Positions 8,884-17,000 of a stretch of 64,000 nt of DNA are shown here, one piece after another. This DNA is from Pseudomonas maioricensis. Its GTDB lineage: Bacteria; Pseudomonadota; Gammaproteobacteria; Pseudomonadales; Pseudomonadaceae. The translations under genes were made by a program, and so were the position numbers. A model generated the notes under the pieces. The model was not told the DNA's origin. It saw only the letters and a program-made list of their open reading frames with translations, and did not search any database. Within the stretch, counting starts at the first letter, position 1, and each line of letters starts with the position of its first letter. Where the stretch lies: the NCBI RefSeq assembly GCF_022790535.1, contig NZ_LOHG01000010.1, positions 62,001-126,000 on the forward strand, given 5' to 3'.

Positions 8884-9019
8884 GCGCAAATTCCTTTTCA
8901 GGCTCTAAAAATACTTGCCTCACTTACTAAGACGTATGAGCGCTGAAAATCCTCAACATTTTCCGAAAAAAAGTTTACCGATCATCGTTTCAAGCCTCTC
9001 CCAGTGAGCCGTTAATCCT

Positions 9020-9042
9020 TAAATTTTTCTGATGTTCTTCGT
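9020..9042 (+). promoter_or_regulatory. Candidate PvdS (iron-starvation) promoter of pvdQ
   Basis: TAAAT at 9020-9024 and CGT at 9040-9042 separated by 15 bases resemble the iron-starvation box recognised by the extracytoplasmic sigma factor PvdS (TAAAT, about 16 bases, CGT). It lies 64 bases before the pvdQ start, a sensible promoter distance. Inference from motif only. Confidence 0.5.
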
Positions 9043-9105
9043 CTTTAACTGAGCGACAGCCCGTCAAGGCTGTGCCTGTCCACAAGCCAGCCATCAGGAG
9101 TCAGA

Positions 9106-11439
9106 GTGATCATTTTCAAGCGCGTGCCGACGTTGTGTATTTGCGGATTGTTGTTTGGCCTGAGTCTCAGTGCTCATGCGCAGTTACCTAAGGGTCAGGC
9201 TGGCGCAGAGATTCGTCGGACGACGTTCGGGGTGCCGCATATCCGCGCGCAAAACGAGCGCGGTCTTGGCTACGGAATTGGTTACGCCTACGCGCAGGAC
9301 AACCTCTGCCTGCTGGCCAATGAAGTGGTCACGGTAAACGGCGAGCGCTCGCGTTACTTTGGTCCCGAGAAGCAGACCACCGAGCAGCGCAATAACATGG
9401 CCAGCGATGTGTTCTTCAACTGGCTGAATACGCCTCAGGCTGTGGCCGCGTTCTGGAAGGCCCAGACGCCACAGGTCCGGCAATTGGTCGAGGGGTATGT
9501 CGCGGGGTATAACCGGTTTCTGACGGAGACGCGACAAGCCGGTAATCAGGGCGAATGTTTGCAGGCGCAGTGGTTGCGTCCGATCACCACCGACGATCAG
9601 GTCAAACTCACCCGCCGCCTTCTGGTAGAAGGCGGCGTAGGGCGTTTTGCCGAAGCCCTTGCCGCCGCCGCACCGCCCGCTGCTAGCGTCGCCAGTCACT
9701 CAATGGATTCGACGTCGTTCACCAGTGCTCTCGCCCATGATCAGGACTTTGCTCTGGAGAGGGGGAGTAACGCTGTGGCGATTGGTCGTGACCGATCTGA
9801 AAATGGCCGAGGCATGTTGTTGGCCAACCCACATTTCCCGTGGGTGGGCGGCATGCGTTTCTATCAGATGCACCTGACCATACCCGGCAAGCTCGATGTC
9901 ATGGGGGCCGCGCTGCCGGGGTTGCCGTTGATCAATATCGGCTTCAGCCAGCACCTGGCCTGGACCCATACGGTGGACACCTCCAAACACTTCACCCTGT
10001 ACCGGCTAAAGCTTGATCCCAAGGACCCCACTCGTTATCTGGTTGACGGGCAATCGCGCCCGCTGCAAAAGACCCGGGTCAGCGTCATGCTGAGCGACAA
10101 GGATGGCAAGCCGCAGCAGCAAACCCGCGAGATTTATCAGTCCGAGTTTGGCCCCGTGGTGCAGTGGCCGGGCAAGCTGGACTGGAACCGTGAATATGCC
10201 TATAGCTTACGCGACGCAAACCTTGGCAATGATCGGGTCATGCAGCAGTGGTATGCGATGAACCGGTCCAGAAACCTTGCGGAGTTGAAAAACGCGTTGC
10301 AGAAAATTCAGGGCATCCCTTGGGTCAATACGTTAGCCGTAGACGATCAGGGGCAGACGCTCTACACCAATTTTTCGGTTGTCCCGAATGTCAGCAGCCA
10401 AAAGCTGGCGCAATGCAGCGATCCTTCTGCTGGTTTGGAGATGATCGTGCTGGATGGCTCGCGCAAGGCCTGCGCCTGGGACAACGATATGTCAGCCGCA
10501 CAGCCGGGGATCTTCCCAAGCTCAGCCTTGCCAATGTTAAGCCGTAGCGATTATCTGCAGAACTCCAATGATTCGGCGTGGATGACCAACCCGGCACAGC
10601 CATTGACGGGCTTTTCGCCACTGATCAGCCGTGATGCCCAGCCGCTTGGGCCGCGTACACGTTTTGCCGTGGATCGGCTCGGCAGCCTGCAGCAGGCTGG
10701 CAAGGTTAGCATCGCGGACCTGCAGGCCATGGTCATGGATAACCGGGTGTATCTCGCCGAGGCCGGTGGAGTGCTGGATGATCTGCTGCAGTACTGTGCT
10801 GGTTACTCCGGACCTGACGCTGCAACGGTCAAAAGTGTTTGCACGAGCATGCGTCAGTGGGATCGCAGTGCCAATCTGGATGCAGGCGTGGGGTTCGTGC
10901 ATTTTCAAAACATCGCCAAGGCGCTGCAGACTGTTCCGAATGCCTGGCGAATTGCCTTTGACCCGGCCAATCCGGTCCACACACCTCGCGGTCTGGATTT
11001 GCGTCAAGCCGGTGTAACGCATGCGCTGCATGCAGCGGTGCTGGCGTCGGCGGAACAGCTGAGTAAAGCTGGTGTGACCGAAGAAACTCACTGGGGCGAT
11101 ATTCAAGTCTCTACTGCGGGCCAGCAGCAGACGCCAATCCACGGTGGTCCGGCTGTTCTGGGCGTTTACAACGCGATGCAGACCGTGCCGCGTCCTGATG
11201 GCAAGCGTGAAGTCGTCAGTGGCAGCAGCTATTTGCAAGTGGTGAGTTTCGATGAGCGCGGCCCGCAGGCTCAGGGCTTGCTGGCGCCCTCGGAGTCAAC
11301 TCGTGATACATCGCCGCATCGTCGGGATCAGACCGAGGCGTTCTCTAAAAAACAATGGGCTGTGTTGCCATTCACCGAGCAGCAGATCACGGCAGACCCT
11401 GCTTATCAGTTGCAAGTGATCAAGGAAGGGCAGAGGTAA
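9106..11439 (+). CDS. pvdQ: Periplasmic acyl-homoserine lactone / pyoverdine acylase PvdQ
   Basis: Ntn-hydrolase of the penicillin amidase family. PvdQ removes the myristic chain from the pyoverdine precursor in the periplasm and can also cleave long-chain acyl-homoserine lactones. The 777-residue precursor has a signal peptide ending S-A-H-A (residue 25), an alpha chain, a linker, and the autocatalytic junction E-R-G-S at Ser221, which becomes the beta-chain N-terminus. The long stretches around N-P-H-F-P-W and N-S-N-D-S-A-W match PvdQ closely. A PvdS-like promoter precedes it. The rest of the pyoverdine genes are not in this window. A FecR-type anti-sigma gene is the convergent neighbour. 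Confidence 0.9.
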   Translation: MIIFKRVPTLCICGLLFGLSLSAHAQLPKGQAGAEIRRTTFGVPHIRAQNERGLGYGIGYAYAQDNLCLLANEVVTVNGERSRYFGPEKQTTEQRNNMASDVFFNWLNTPQAVAAFWKAQTPQVRQLVEGYVAGYNRFLTETRQAGNQGECLQAQWLRPITTDDQVKLTRRLLVEGGVGRFAEALAAAAPPAASVASHSMDSTSFTSALAHDQDFALERGSNAVAIGRDRSENGRGMLLANPHFPWVGGMRFYQMHLTIPGKLDVMGAALPGLPLINIGFSQHLAWTHTVDTSKHFTLYRLKLDPKDPTRYLVDGQSRPLQKTRVSVMLSDKDGKPQQQTREIYQSEFGPVVQWPGKLDWNREYAYSLRDANLGNDRVMQQWYAMNRSRNLAELKNALQKIQGIPWVNTLAVDDQGQTLYTNFSVVPNVSSQKLAQCSDPSAGLEMIVLDGSRKACAWDNDMSAAQPGIFPSSALPMLSRSDYLQNSNDSAWMTNPAQPLTGFSPLISRDAQPLGPRTRFAVDRLGSLQQAGKVSIADLQAMVMDNRVYLAEAGGVLDDLLQYCAGYSGPDAATVKSVCTSMRQWDRSANLDAGVGFVHFQNIAKALQTVPNAWRIAFDPANPVHTPRGLDLRQAGVTHALHAAVLASAEQLSKAGVTEETHWGDIQVSTAGQQQTPIHGGPAVLGVYNAMQTVPRPDGKREVVSGSSYLQVVSFDERGPQAQGLLAPSESTRDTSPHRRDQTEAFSKKQWAVLPFTEQQITADPAYQLQVIKEGQR

Positions 11440-11444
11440 TCTCA

Positions 11445-11510
11445 GGGCGGCGATAAGGCTGGTTCGGATCTGTTTAGATCGCGTCCAGTCTTATCGTCGG
11501 AATGCCGCCC
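11445..11510. terminator. Long inverted repeat between pvdQ and the FecR gene
   Basis: Nested arms: GGGCGGC (11445-11451) with GCCGCCC (11504-11510), CGATAAGGCTGG (11451-11462) with CCAGTCTTATCG (11485-11496, one G-T pair), and an inner GATC/GATC. It lies just after the pvdQ stop between convergent genes, so a transcription-ending role is likely, although no clear T run follows. Confidence 0.5.
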
Positions 11511-11563
11511 AAACCAGGCTCAGTTCCCATAGGGAGCTGCTCCTGCTTCAGGGGATTGTCAGG

Positions 11564-12595
11564 CTAGCCCCTCGGCGTAACACCAGGTCGTCTGTTGATG
11601 ACCTGGTTGCCTTCGTTGTTTCGGGTCACTGTCACGGGCAAGACCTTGGGCAGCGACGCCACCAGACCGACCATGTCCTGCGTGTTGTAACTGCCGCCGA
11701 TGCGGATCGCGCCGGTGGCATTGTCAGCGAGCAAAACCGGTTGTGGCAGATAGCGGTTGATCAGTGGCAGCGCCTGCGCCAAGGGCAGGTTATTGATCAC
11801 CAGCTTGCCGTTGCGCCAGGCCAGAATGTTGTCATTGGCGTAGGTTTCGCTGATCTGCGGTTCGAAGTCGCCACTCTTGTAGCTCGCCTGCATGCCGGGT
11901 TCAAGGCGATACCCGCTACCCGGTTGGGAGCTGTCACTGACCACTTGCACTGACCCTTCCAGCAGCATCACCCGGACCTGATCCTGATACATCCAGACGT
12001 TGAATTTGGTGCCGGTGACCTTGACGCTGCCTTGGCCCGCTTTCACCACAAACGGATGCTGGGCATCGTGGCTGACCTCGAAGAACGCCTCGCCCTTGTC
12101 CAGCACTACACTGCGTCGATCCTTGTAGTTGGCGAAAGTCAGACGGGTTCCCAGGTTCAGTTCCACACGGCTACCGTCTGCCATGGTGACGAGGCGGGTA
12201 CTGCCGTTGGCTTCATAACTGTCATAAGCATTCGGCAGCCAGCCCTGATTCCAGCCTATGTAACCTGCCACTGGCACGGCGAGCGCAACGATGGCGGCTG
12301 CAACGGCATAATTACGCCAGGTTTTACCGGGCGCTTTGGTTGCCGGGTTATTGCGCAATCGCACGACATTGTTGTCGGCAGGCAATGGATTGACCGGCAC
12401 CACCTGCTCGGAGATATCCCAGATTTCCAGCATCGCTTCATATTCAACGGTATGCAGCGGATGCGCATGTAGCCATTGTTCAAACGCCTGGCGCTCGTCT
12501 GCCGTGCAATCACTGGCGTGCATGCGCATGCACCAATGTGCTGCGGCATCGGTGATGGCATCGTATTCGGCTTCGCTGAGAATTGGGTCGCTCAT
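11564..12595 (-). CDS. FecR-family anti-sigma factor, FpvR candidate
   Basis: Cell-surface-signalling anti-sigma factor of 343 residues. Residues 10-60 are the cytoplasmic sigma-binding domain (A-A-H-W-C-M-R-M-H-A). One membrane segment lies near residues 97-117. The periplasmic FecR domain follows (S-R-V-E-L-N-L-G-T-R-L-T-F; A-F-F-E-V-S-H-D). The C-terminal part resembles the signal-receiving fold that contacts a TonB receptor. FecR genes usually follow their ECF sigma gene, but no sigma gene lies upstream: a 199-base gap and then the plus-strand GNAT gene. In P. aeruginosa fpvR lies in the pvdQ-pvdA-fpvI-fpvR neighbourhood, so adjacency to pvdQ suggests FpvR, the regulator of PvdS and FpvI. 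This is inference. Confidence 0.85.
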   Translation of the reverse strand: MSDPILSEAEYDAITDAAAHWCMRMHASDCTADERQAFEQWLHAHPLHTVEYEAMLEIWDISEQVVPVNPLPADNNVVRLRNNPATKAPGKTWRNYAVAAAIVALAVPVAGYIGWNQGWLPNAYDSYEANGSTRLVTMADGSRVELNLGTRLTFANYKDRRSVVLDKGEAFFEVSHDAQHPFVVKAGQGSVKVTGTKFNVWMYQDQVRVMLLEGSVQVVSDSSQPGSGYRLEPGMQASYKSGDFEPQISETYANDNILAWRNGKLVINNLPLAQALPLINRYLPQPVLLADNATGAIRIGGSYNTQDMVGLVASLPKVLPVTVTRNNEGNQVINRRPGVTPRG

Positions 12596-12794
12596 TGGTA
12601 CTCCGGCTGTAGGAGTATTCTACATGCGCGTGGGAGCGGGGGAGAACAGTTGTGGCTATTGAATATCAACGCATCAGCCCATTTTTTGGGTAATAGCGGT
12701 CGATTCGCGTTAACGCATTGTTTAAGCACTCCTGTTAAGTGCTCTGCGGTATTAAACTGTCGGTTTTCATATACAACCTCTCACGGAGCCATGG

Positions 12795-13226
12795 ATGAAC
12801 GTGCGTATCGAACACACCTCCAGTCCTACTGAAGAAGAAGTATCGGCAATCCTAACGCCCTTGCGCGCCTACAACGTCGCCAAGGCAGGCCAGTCCGGGG
12901 CGGAGAAGTTCGCACTGCTAGTCAAGGATGAACAAGGCGACGAGGTTCTCGGCGGGTTGAAGGGCAGCATTTTTTATAGCTGGATGTTCATCGAGTTGCT
13001 GGTAGTGCCGGAACAAGCCCGGGGGCAGGGGCTTGGCGTGCGTCTGATGGCAATGGCTGAAGACCTGGCGCGTGAGAAAAACTGCACAGGTATATGGCTT
13101 GATACGTTCGATTTTCAGGCGCCTGAATTTTACAGAAGCCTCGGTTATAACGAGTGCGGTCAAATTAACGATTATCCACCGGGGCATCGACGTTACTTTT
13201 TTCAGAAGCGTCTGGATCAAAACTGA
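12795..13226 (+). CDS. GNAT-family N-acetyltransferase
   Basis: Acetyl-CoA-dependent acetyltransferase of 143 residues. The CoA pyrophosphate loop is V-V-P-E-Q-A-R-G-Q-G-L-G near residue 77, followed by the helix R-L-M-A-M-A-E. The C-terminal F-Y-R-S-L-G-Y is the usual end motif of small GNAT enzymes. CGGAG precedes the start; an out-of-frame ATG at 12791 is ignored. Substrate cannot be deduced. Confidence 0.85.
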   Translation: MNVRIEHTSSPTEEEVSAILTPLRAYNVAKAGQSGAEKFALLVKDEQGDEVLGGLKGSIFYSWMFIELLVVPEQARGQGLGVRLMAMAEDLAREKNCTGIWLDTFDFQAPEFYRSLGYNECGQINDYPPGHRRYFFQKRLDQN

Positions 13227-13318
13227 TGGTGTAGATTCACCTCTTCAAGGGTGAGCGTTAACCTCGACAATCGTCACGACACTCTTCCTGTTGTTAACGC
13301 TGACCTCTGGAGTCTTCA

Positions 13319-14347
13319 ATGTCTGCACCCCATGACAATCAGATGCATACCCTTGGCTTCACCGAGTTAACCGAGGTACTGCGGAAGATATTTGTGCGCC
13401 ATGGCACTTCGGAGGAAGTGGCTAAGGTGTTGTCGAAAAACTGCGCAAGTGCCCAGCGCGACGGCTCTCACAGCCACGGCATTTTTCGCATTCCCGGTTA
13501 TTTGTCATCACTGGCCAGTGGCTGGGTCGACGGTAAGGCGGTGCCGGTAGTCGAAGACGTAGCGGCTGGGTTTATCCGCGTGGATGCGGCCAACGGTTTT
13601 GCGCAGCCAGCGTTGGCGGCTGCCACGCCATTGCTGATCGAAAAAGTAAAAAGTGCCGGTATCGCGATCCTGGCCATTCGTAGCTCTCACCACTTTGCGG
13701 CGTTATGGCCTGATGTAGAGCCTTTTGCCGAACAGGGGCTGGTTGCGCTGAGCGTGGTCAATAGCATGACATGTGTGGTGCCCCATGGCGCACAGAAACC
13801 TCTGTTTGGCACTAATCCGATAGCCTTCGCTGCGCCTCGCGCAGGCGGGGAGCCGATTGTTTTTGATCTGGCGACCAGCGCCATTGCCAACGGCGACGTG
13901 CAGATTGCTGCGCGAGCGGGTCGCACCTTGCCTGCCGGAATGGGCGTTGACCGCGCCGGGCAACCTACTCAAGACCCCAAAGCGATCCTGGAGGGCGGGG
14001 CGCTTCTGCCGTTCGGAGGCTATAAGGGATCTGCACTGTCGATGATGGTTGAGTTGCTTGCAGCTGCGCTCACCGGCGGCAATTTCTCGTTCGAATTCGA
14101 TTGGTCCGGACACCCGGGCGCGCAAACTCCCTGGACCGGGCAATTGCTGATTGTGATAGACCCGGATAAAGGCAGCGGCCAACACTTCGCAATGCGTAGC
14201 GAGGAGCTGGTCAGGCAGATGCAAGGTGTGGGGCAGGAGCGCATGCCGGGTGATCGGCGATATGTGGAACGGGCAAAATCGCTTGCGGGCGGCATCGAGA
14301 TTTCGCTCGCGGAGTGGGAAAACCTGCAAGCACTCGCCGCTGTGTAG
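13319..14347 (+). CDS. dpkA: Delta1-piperideine-2-carboxylate / pyrroline-2-carboxylate reductase
   Basis: NADPH-dependent reductase of the malate/L-lactate (LDH2/MDH2) family. DpkA reduces piperideine-2-carboxylate to L-pipecolate in D-lysine breakdown and pyrroline-2-carboxylate to L-proline. The 342 residues follow the P. syringae DpkA pattern closely, including S-A-Q-R-D-G-S-H-S-H-G-I-F-R near residue 50, S-S-H-H-F-A-A-L-W, F-G-T-N-P-I-A-F-A and L-P-F-G-G-Y-K-G-S. It is monocistronic here, with no D-lysine transport or oxidase gene adjacent. Confidence 0.88.
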   Translation: MSAPHDNQMHTLGFTELTEVLRKIFVRHGTSEEVAKVLSKNCASAQRDGSHSHGIFRIPGYLSSLASGWVDGKAVPVVEDVAAGFIRVDAANGFAQPALAAATPLLIEKVKSAGIAILAIRSSHHFAALWPDVEPFAEQGLVALSVVNSMTCVVPHGAQKPLFGTNPIAFAAPRAGGEPIVFDLATSAIANGDVQIAARAGRTLPAGMGVDRAGQPTQDPKAILEGGALLPFGGYKGSALSMMVELLAAALTGGNFSFEFDWSGHPGAQTPWTGQLLIVIDPDKGSGQHFAMRSEELVRQMQGVGQERMPGDRRYVERAKSLAGGIEISLAEWENLQALAAV

Positions 14348-14435
14348 GCGTTCAGCCCAAAAACGGACGGGGCGACTGATCGGCAGCATCGCCGTTCGTC
14401 GTCCTCTGGCTTGCGTTATGACGCTGATCCAAATA

Positions 14436-14451
14436 CTGTATGTTTAAACAG
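14436..14451 (+). promoter_or_regulatory. LexA (SOS) box
   Basis: CTGTATGTTTAAACAG is a CTG-N10-CAG palindromic site of the gamma-proteobacterial LexA type with an AT-rich centre. It ends 22 bases before the start of the small gene at 14474, the usual position for repression. Confidence 0.7.
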
Positions 14452-14473
14452 TAATTTGAAAGAGGCGGTCGCC

Positions 14474-14671
14474 ATGTCCCTTGAATGCGTTGCAAATACT
14501 TCAACTGATCACATATCCATCATCGCTGGCATGGATGAAATGCAGCGCGAGGATTTTCTGGCCCTGGCGGCGGCGCTTCGTCAGTTCAACGTCTACGAGC
14601 CTCTGGTATCCATGGCTATCGTCAACGCCCGGCACCCGGTTGAATGTCATAGTCGGCTGGCGGCTGACTGA
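14474..14671 (+). CDS. Small hypothetical protein under a LexA box
   Basis: A 65-residue, mostly helical, soluble-looking protein (M-S-L-E-C-V-A-N-T-S). No family was recognised. The open frame extends up to 14411, but that would cross the LexA box; ATG 14474 follows a GAGG at 14462. The LexA box suggests induction by DNA damage. Its 3' end overlaps by 50 bases a convergent minus-strand small gene, so one of the two may be spurious. Confidence 0.5.
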   Translation: MSLECVANTSTDHISIIAGMDEMQREDFLALAAALRQFNVYEPLVSMAIVNARHPVECHSRLAAD

Positions 14672-14816
14672 CTTCAGTGTCTGCAGGTGCATCCTGCTCA
14701 GTTTCAGCTATTTCGGCCGAGCGGGCATGACGACTCTTCCCGCTGCGTATCAAGCGCAACGCCAGCAGTGTGCCGAACAGCGAAACCACGCACCAGCCCA
14801 GCAGGAAATTTGCCAC
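14622..14816 (-). CDS. Small single-helix membrane protein
   Basis: A 64-residue protein beginning at GTG 14816 (CTGGAG upstream): an N-terminal hydrophobic helix N-F-L-L-G-W-C-V-V-S-L-F-G-T-L-L-A-L, then a basic patch and an acidic/proline-rich tail. A longer open frame up to 15164 exists, but that extension runs across the ParD-like gene and its operator and looks non-coding. Function unknown. It overlaps the 3' end of the convergent gene at 14474-14671. Confidence 0.45.
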   Translation of the reverse strand: MANFLLGWCVVSLFGTLLALRLIRSGKSRHARSAEIAETEQDAPADTEVSQPPADYDIQPGAGR

Positions 14817-14994
14817 GCTTGATTCTCCAGACCGCGCCTGATGCAAAGCATAGGCGCGAATGATTGAGCTTTTTTCAACCTGATGGAAGTGGCTCTTGAG
14901 CTTTATACCACTGTGAGACGAATGATGAGGTTCGCCAGGTGTCGTGATCGAGGCTGGCAGAGAGTCAGGGAGCTCACCTGTACTTGATTGGCTG

Positions 14995-15020
14995 TATATG
15001 AAACGTATATGCTTCATATA
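14995..15020 (+). promoter_or_regulatory. Palindromic operator before the ParD-like gene
   Basis: Perfect 8-base arms TATATGAA (14995-15002) and TTCATATA (15013-15020) around a 10-base AT-rich spacer, 18 bases before the ParD-like start. Position and symmetry fit autorepression by a ribbon-helix-helix type protein. Confidence 0.55.
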
Positions 15021-15038
15021 TTCCATTCGAGGTGAATT

Positions 15039-15293
15039 ATGGGTCTGGTCAAGATTTCCGAACATATGCACGCCAATATTCGCGCGGCAAGTGCCGCGCT
15101 TAGCCGTTCGATCAATGCTCAGGCTGAGCACTGGATGCGTGTCGGCATGCTTAGCGAGTTGCACCCGGCGCTGAACTACAGCGAGATTTGCCAGATGTTG
15201 ATTCGTACTGAAAATGCCGATGGCATTGTTTTGAGTGCGCAGACCTTCGATATCTCGCCTGTTCAGTCCCAGCCACAGGTAGCTTCTCGATGA
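15039..15293 (+). CDS. ParD-like antitoxin-type DNA-binding protein
   Basis: An 84-residue protein resembling the ParD-like antitoxin family (M-G-L-V-K-I-S-E-H-M-H, then S-R-S-I-N-A-Q-A-E-H-W-M-R-V-G-M). This would be a dimeric ribbon-helix-helix DNA binder with a C-terminal partner-binding tail. Its stop overlaps the start of the methionine aminopeptidase gene by ATGA, so the two are translationally coupled. No ParE-like or other classical toxin gene is adjacent. The palindrome upstream supports self-regulation. Confidence 0.75.
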   Translation: MGLVKISEHMHANIRAASAALSRSINAQAEHWMRVGMLSELHPALNYSEICQMLIRTENADGIVLSAQTFDISPVQSQPQVASR

Positions 15294-16081
15294 GCGGCCC
15301 TGTCAGCATCAAAAGTGAAGCAGATCTGGTTCAGTTGCGAATCGCCGGCAGGTTGGCTGCTGACGTTCTGGCCATGATCACGCCGCATGTAAAAGCAGGC
15401 ATCAGTACCGAGGCGCTGGACGATATCTGTAATGAGTACATCGTCAAAGAGCTGAAAGTGATTCCTGCCAATGTTGGCTATCACGGGTTTACCAAAACGA
15501 CCTGCATCTCACCCAACGCAGTGGTATGCCACGGTATACCGTCGGCGTCAGACATTCTCAAGGATGGCGACATCATCAATATTGATGTCGCTGTTATCAA
15601 AGACGGTTGGTATGGCGATACCAGCCGGATGTATTTCGTGGGCGAGGTCAGCCCGCTGGCAAAGCGTCTGGTACATACCACCTATGAAGCTACTCGTGCG
15701 GGCATTCACGCGGTGCGTCCAGGTGCAACGCTGGGTGATATCGGGCATGCCATCCAGACGGTTGCGCATCGCGAAGGTTTCAGTGTCGTTCGTGAGTATT
15801 GCGGGCACGGGATTGGACGTAATTATCACGAAGATCCTCAAGTCCTGCATTACGGCGCTCAGGGCAAGGGGATGAGACTCAAACCAGGCATGGTGTTCAC
15901 CATCGAGCCCATGATCAACGCAGGCAAGCCAGGCACCAAAGTCCTGCCGGATGGCTGGACAGTCCTGACCAGAGACTTGTCGTTGTCTGCCCAGTGGGAA
16001 CATATGGTCGCGGTGACCGAGACGGGGTTTGAGCTGTTGACTCCATGGCCGGAAGGCACGGGCGAATACCCGGAAATCTGA
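15290..16081 (+). CDS. Type I methionine aminopeptidase, ParD-coupled paralogue
   Basis: Removes N-terminal methionine from nascent proteins, using two metal ions. The 263-residue protein keeps all the metal ligands of E. coli Map: Asp99, Asp110, His173, Glu206, Glu237, plus substrate-site histidines at 81 and 180. It should therefore be catalytically competent. A housekeeping map gene normally lies next to rpsB, so this copy is probably an additional one. Sharing an ATGA overlap with a ParD-like gene is unusual for a maturation enzyme and suggests conditional expression. Confidence 0.9.
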   Translation: MSGPVSIKSEADLVQLRIAGRLAADVLAMITPHVKAGISTEALDDICNEYIVKELKVIPANVGYHGFTKTTCISPNAVVCHGIPSASDILKDGDIINIDVAVIKDGWYGDTSRMYFVGEVSPLAKRLVHTTYEATRAGIHAVRPGATLGDIGHAIQTVAHREGFSVVREYCGHGIGRNYHEDPQVLHYGAQGKGMRLKPGMVFTIEPMINAGKPGTKVLPDGWTVLTRDLSLSAQWEHMVAVTETGFELLTPWPEGTGEYPEI

Positions 16082-16089
16082 CGTAAAAA

Positions 16090-16114
16090 AGCCCGACCTG
16101 GAGCAGGTCGGGCT
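16090..16114 (-). terminator. Terminator between convergent map and the 84-residue gene
   Basis: Arms AGCCCGACCTG and CAGGTCGGGCT with a 3-base loop. On the minus strand the hairpin is followed by TTTTTT, ideal for the gene at 16125-16379; it can also stop map transcripts. Confidence 0.75.
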
Positions 16115-16124
16115 AGATGTACTG

Positions 16125-16379
16125 CTACGCGTCGTAGGCCTTTGCCGCAACAACTCCAGCAGAGCTGAGCTTGATCGGGTAATGCAACGAGCGGCCCGCT
16201 TTGCCCGTCGAATCAACACTGCCATCATGGATAAGGCCGTCTTTCTGCAAATGCTCCAGGGTGTCCGCGACTGCGTTCTCCCCCCGATAGTTGTCCAGCA
16301 CTTCTTTGCCCAGGCCAGTGGGGTGGGCGTGCAGTAGTCGGGTCAGGACTTCTTTTTCAAGGTCTTTATCGATGGTCAT
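16125..16379 (-). CDS. Hypothetical small protein, winged-helix-like
   Basis: An 84-residue protein: helical N-terminal half (L-E-K-E-V-L-T-R-L-L-H-A-H-P-T-G-L) followed by E-H-L-Q-K-D-G-L-I-H-D-G-S and a beta-like segment ending in L-H-Y-P-I-K-L-S. This helix-helix-wing order looks like a small winged-helix domain. GAGGT lies upstream of the ATG. No known regulator family was recognised. Confidence 0.6.
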   Translation of the reverse strand: MTIDKDLEKEVLTRLLHAHPTGLGKEVLDNYRGENAVADTLEHLQKDGLIHDGSVDSTGKAGRSLHYPIKLSSAGVVAAKAYDA

Positions 16380-16446
16380 GCTTACCTCGCGTTGCTGGTT
16401 TGATGAGCGCTGCTTGATAAGTGGGACCGCCTCGAAATCGTTTTGT

Positions 16447-16692
16447 TTAGACTTTCTCTTCCTTGCGTGTTTTTTTCCAGTGCACCTGGGTTACGCCCAG
16501 TATCTCTGCCTGAAGAAGCGCCGGTCTGATCGGTCCTGTAGCAACGCTGTCGTCTAGCTGCCAGACGCCCGCGTGCAGCGTTGCAATGTGCAGCGCATCG
16601 CTTTCGCAGAGCTGTAGTGCCTGATGAGAAAAGTGCCGAGGTTCGCCGCGAAACTGATAATGAATTTCAAAATCCGTCTGATCGTTCATCAT
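16447..16692 (-). CDS. Small hypothetical protein, DUF6555-like
   Basis: About 81 residues from ATG 16692 (or the adjacent ATG 16689), with AGGGGG upstream. The pattern F-E-I-H-Y-Q-F-R-G-E-P-R-H-F followed by D-A-L-H-I-A-T-L-H-A-G-V and a C-terminal L-G-V-T-Q-V-H-W resembles a family of small cytoplasmic Pseudomonas proteins (DUF6555) of unknown role. The lysine-rich tail is charged. The open frame extends to 16776 but lacks a ribosome site there. Confidence 0.55.
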   Translation of the reverse strand: MMNDQTDFEIHYQFRGEPRHFSHQALQLCESDALHIATLHAGVWQLDDSVATGPIRPALLQAEILGVTQVHWKKTRKEEKV

Positions 16693-17000
16693 TGCCCCCT
16701 GCCTGTGGGATGTCGAGATACATCTCTGAAAATGCGTACTTCCTGGTACCTGGAAGCTTGAGCCGAGGAGGCTCAACAGCGTGCTACCAGTTCATTTAGA
16801 GATCGATACAGGCTTGCAAAGAACTTCAAGCGGCCATGAATCGTACTGCTGCTCCAGATGTCCTTTTGTCTGAAAAAGGGAAGACGAGAATTACACTGAT
16901 TTAGACATATTTGTACACATCTCCGATGAGCGGTGATGTGTTTTTTCACGTGGCTCAAGGGGCTCTGGACAAGCCCCTCAACGCCCTTCGTGATAGTCGT

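Noticed and set aside
12596..12794. ECF sigma gene expected upstream of the FecR gene
   Set aside because: The 199-base gap contains no frame long enough; the next gene is a GNAT protein on the other strand.
14817..15164. N-terminal extension of the small membrane protein at 14622-14816
   Set aside because: It crosses the ParD-like operator and gene and reads as low-quality sequence; GTG 14816 has a suitable ribosome site right before the hydrophobic helix.
16732..16775. Palindrome CTTCC-TGGTACCT-GGAAG and adjacent TTGAGCC/GGCTCAA hairpin
   Set aside because: Imperfect, without clear relation to a promoter or T run; too weak to list as a regulatory site.
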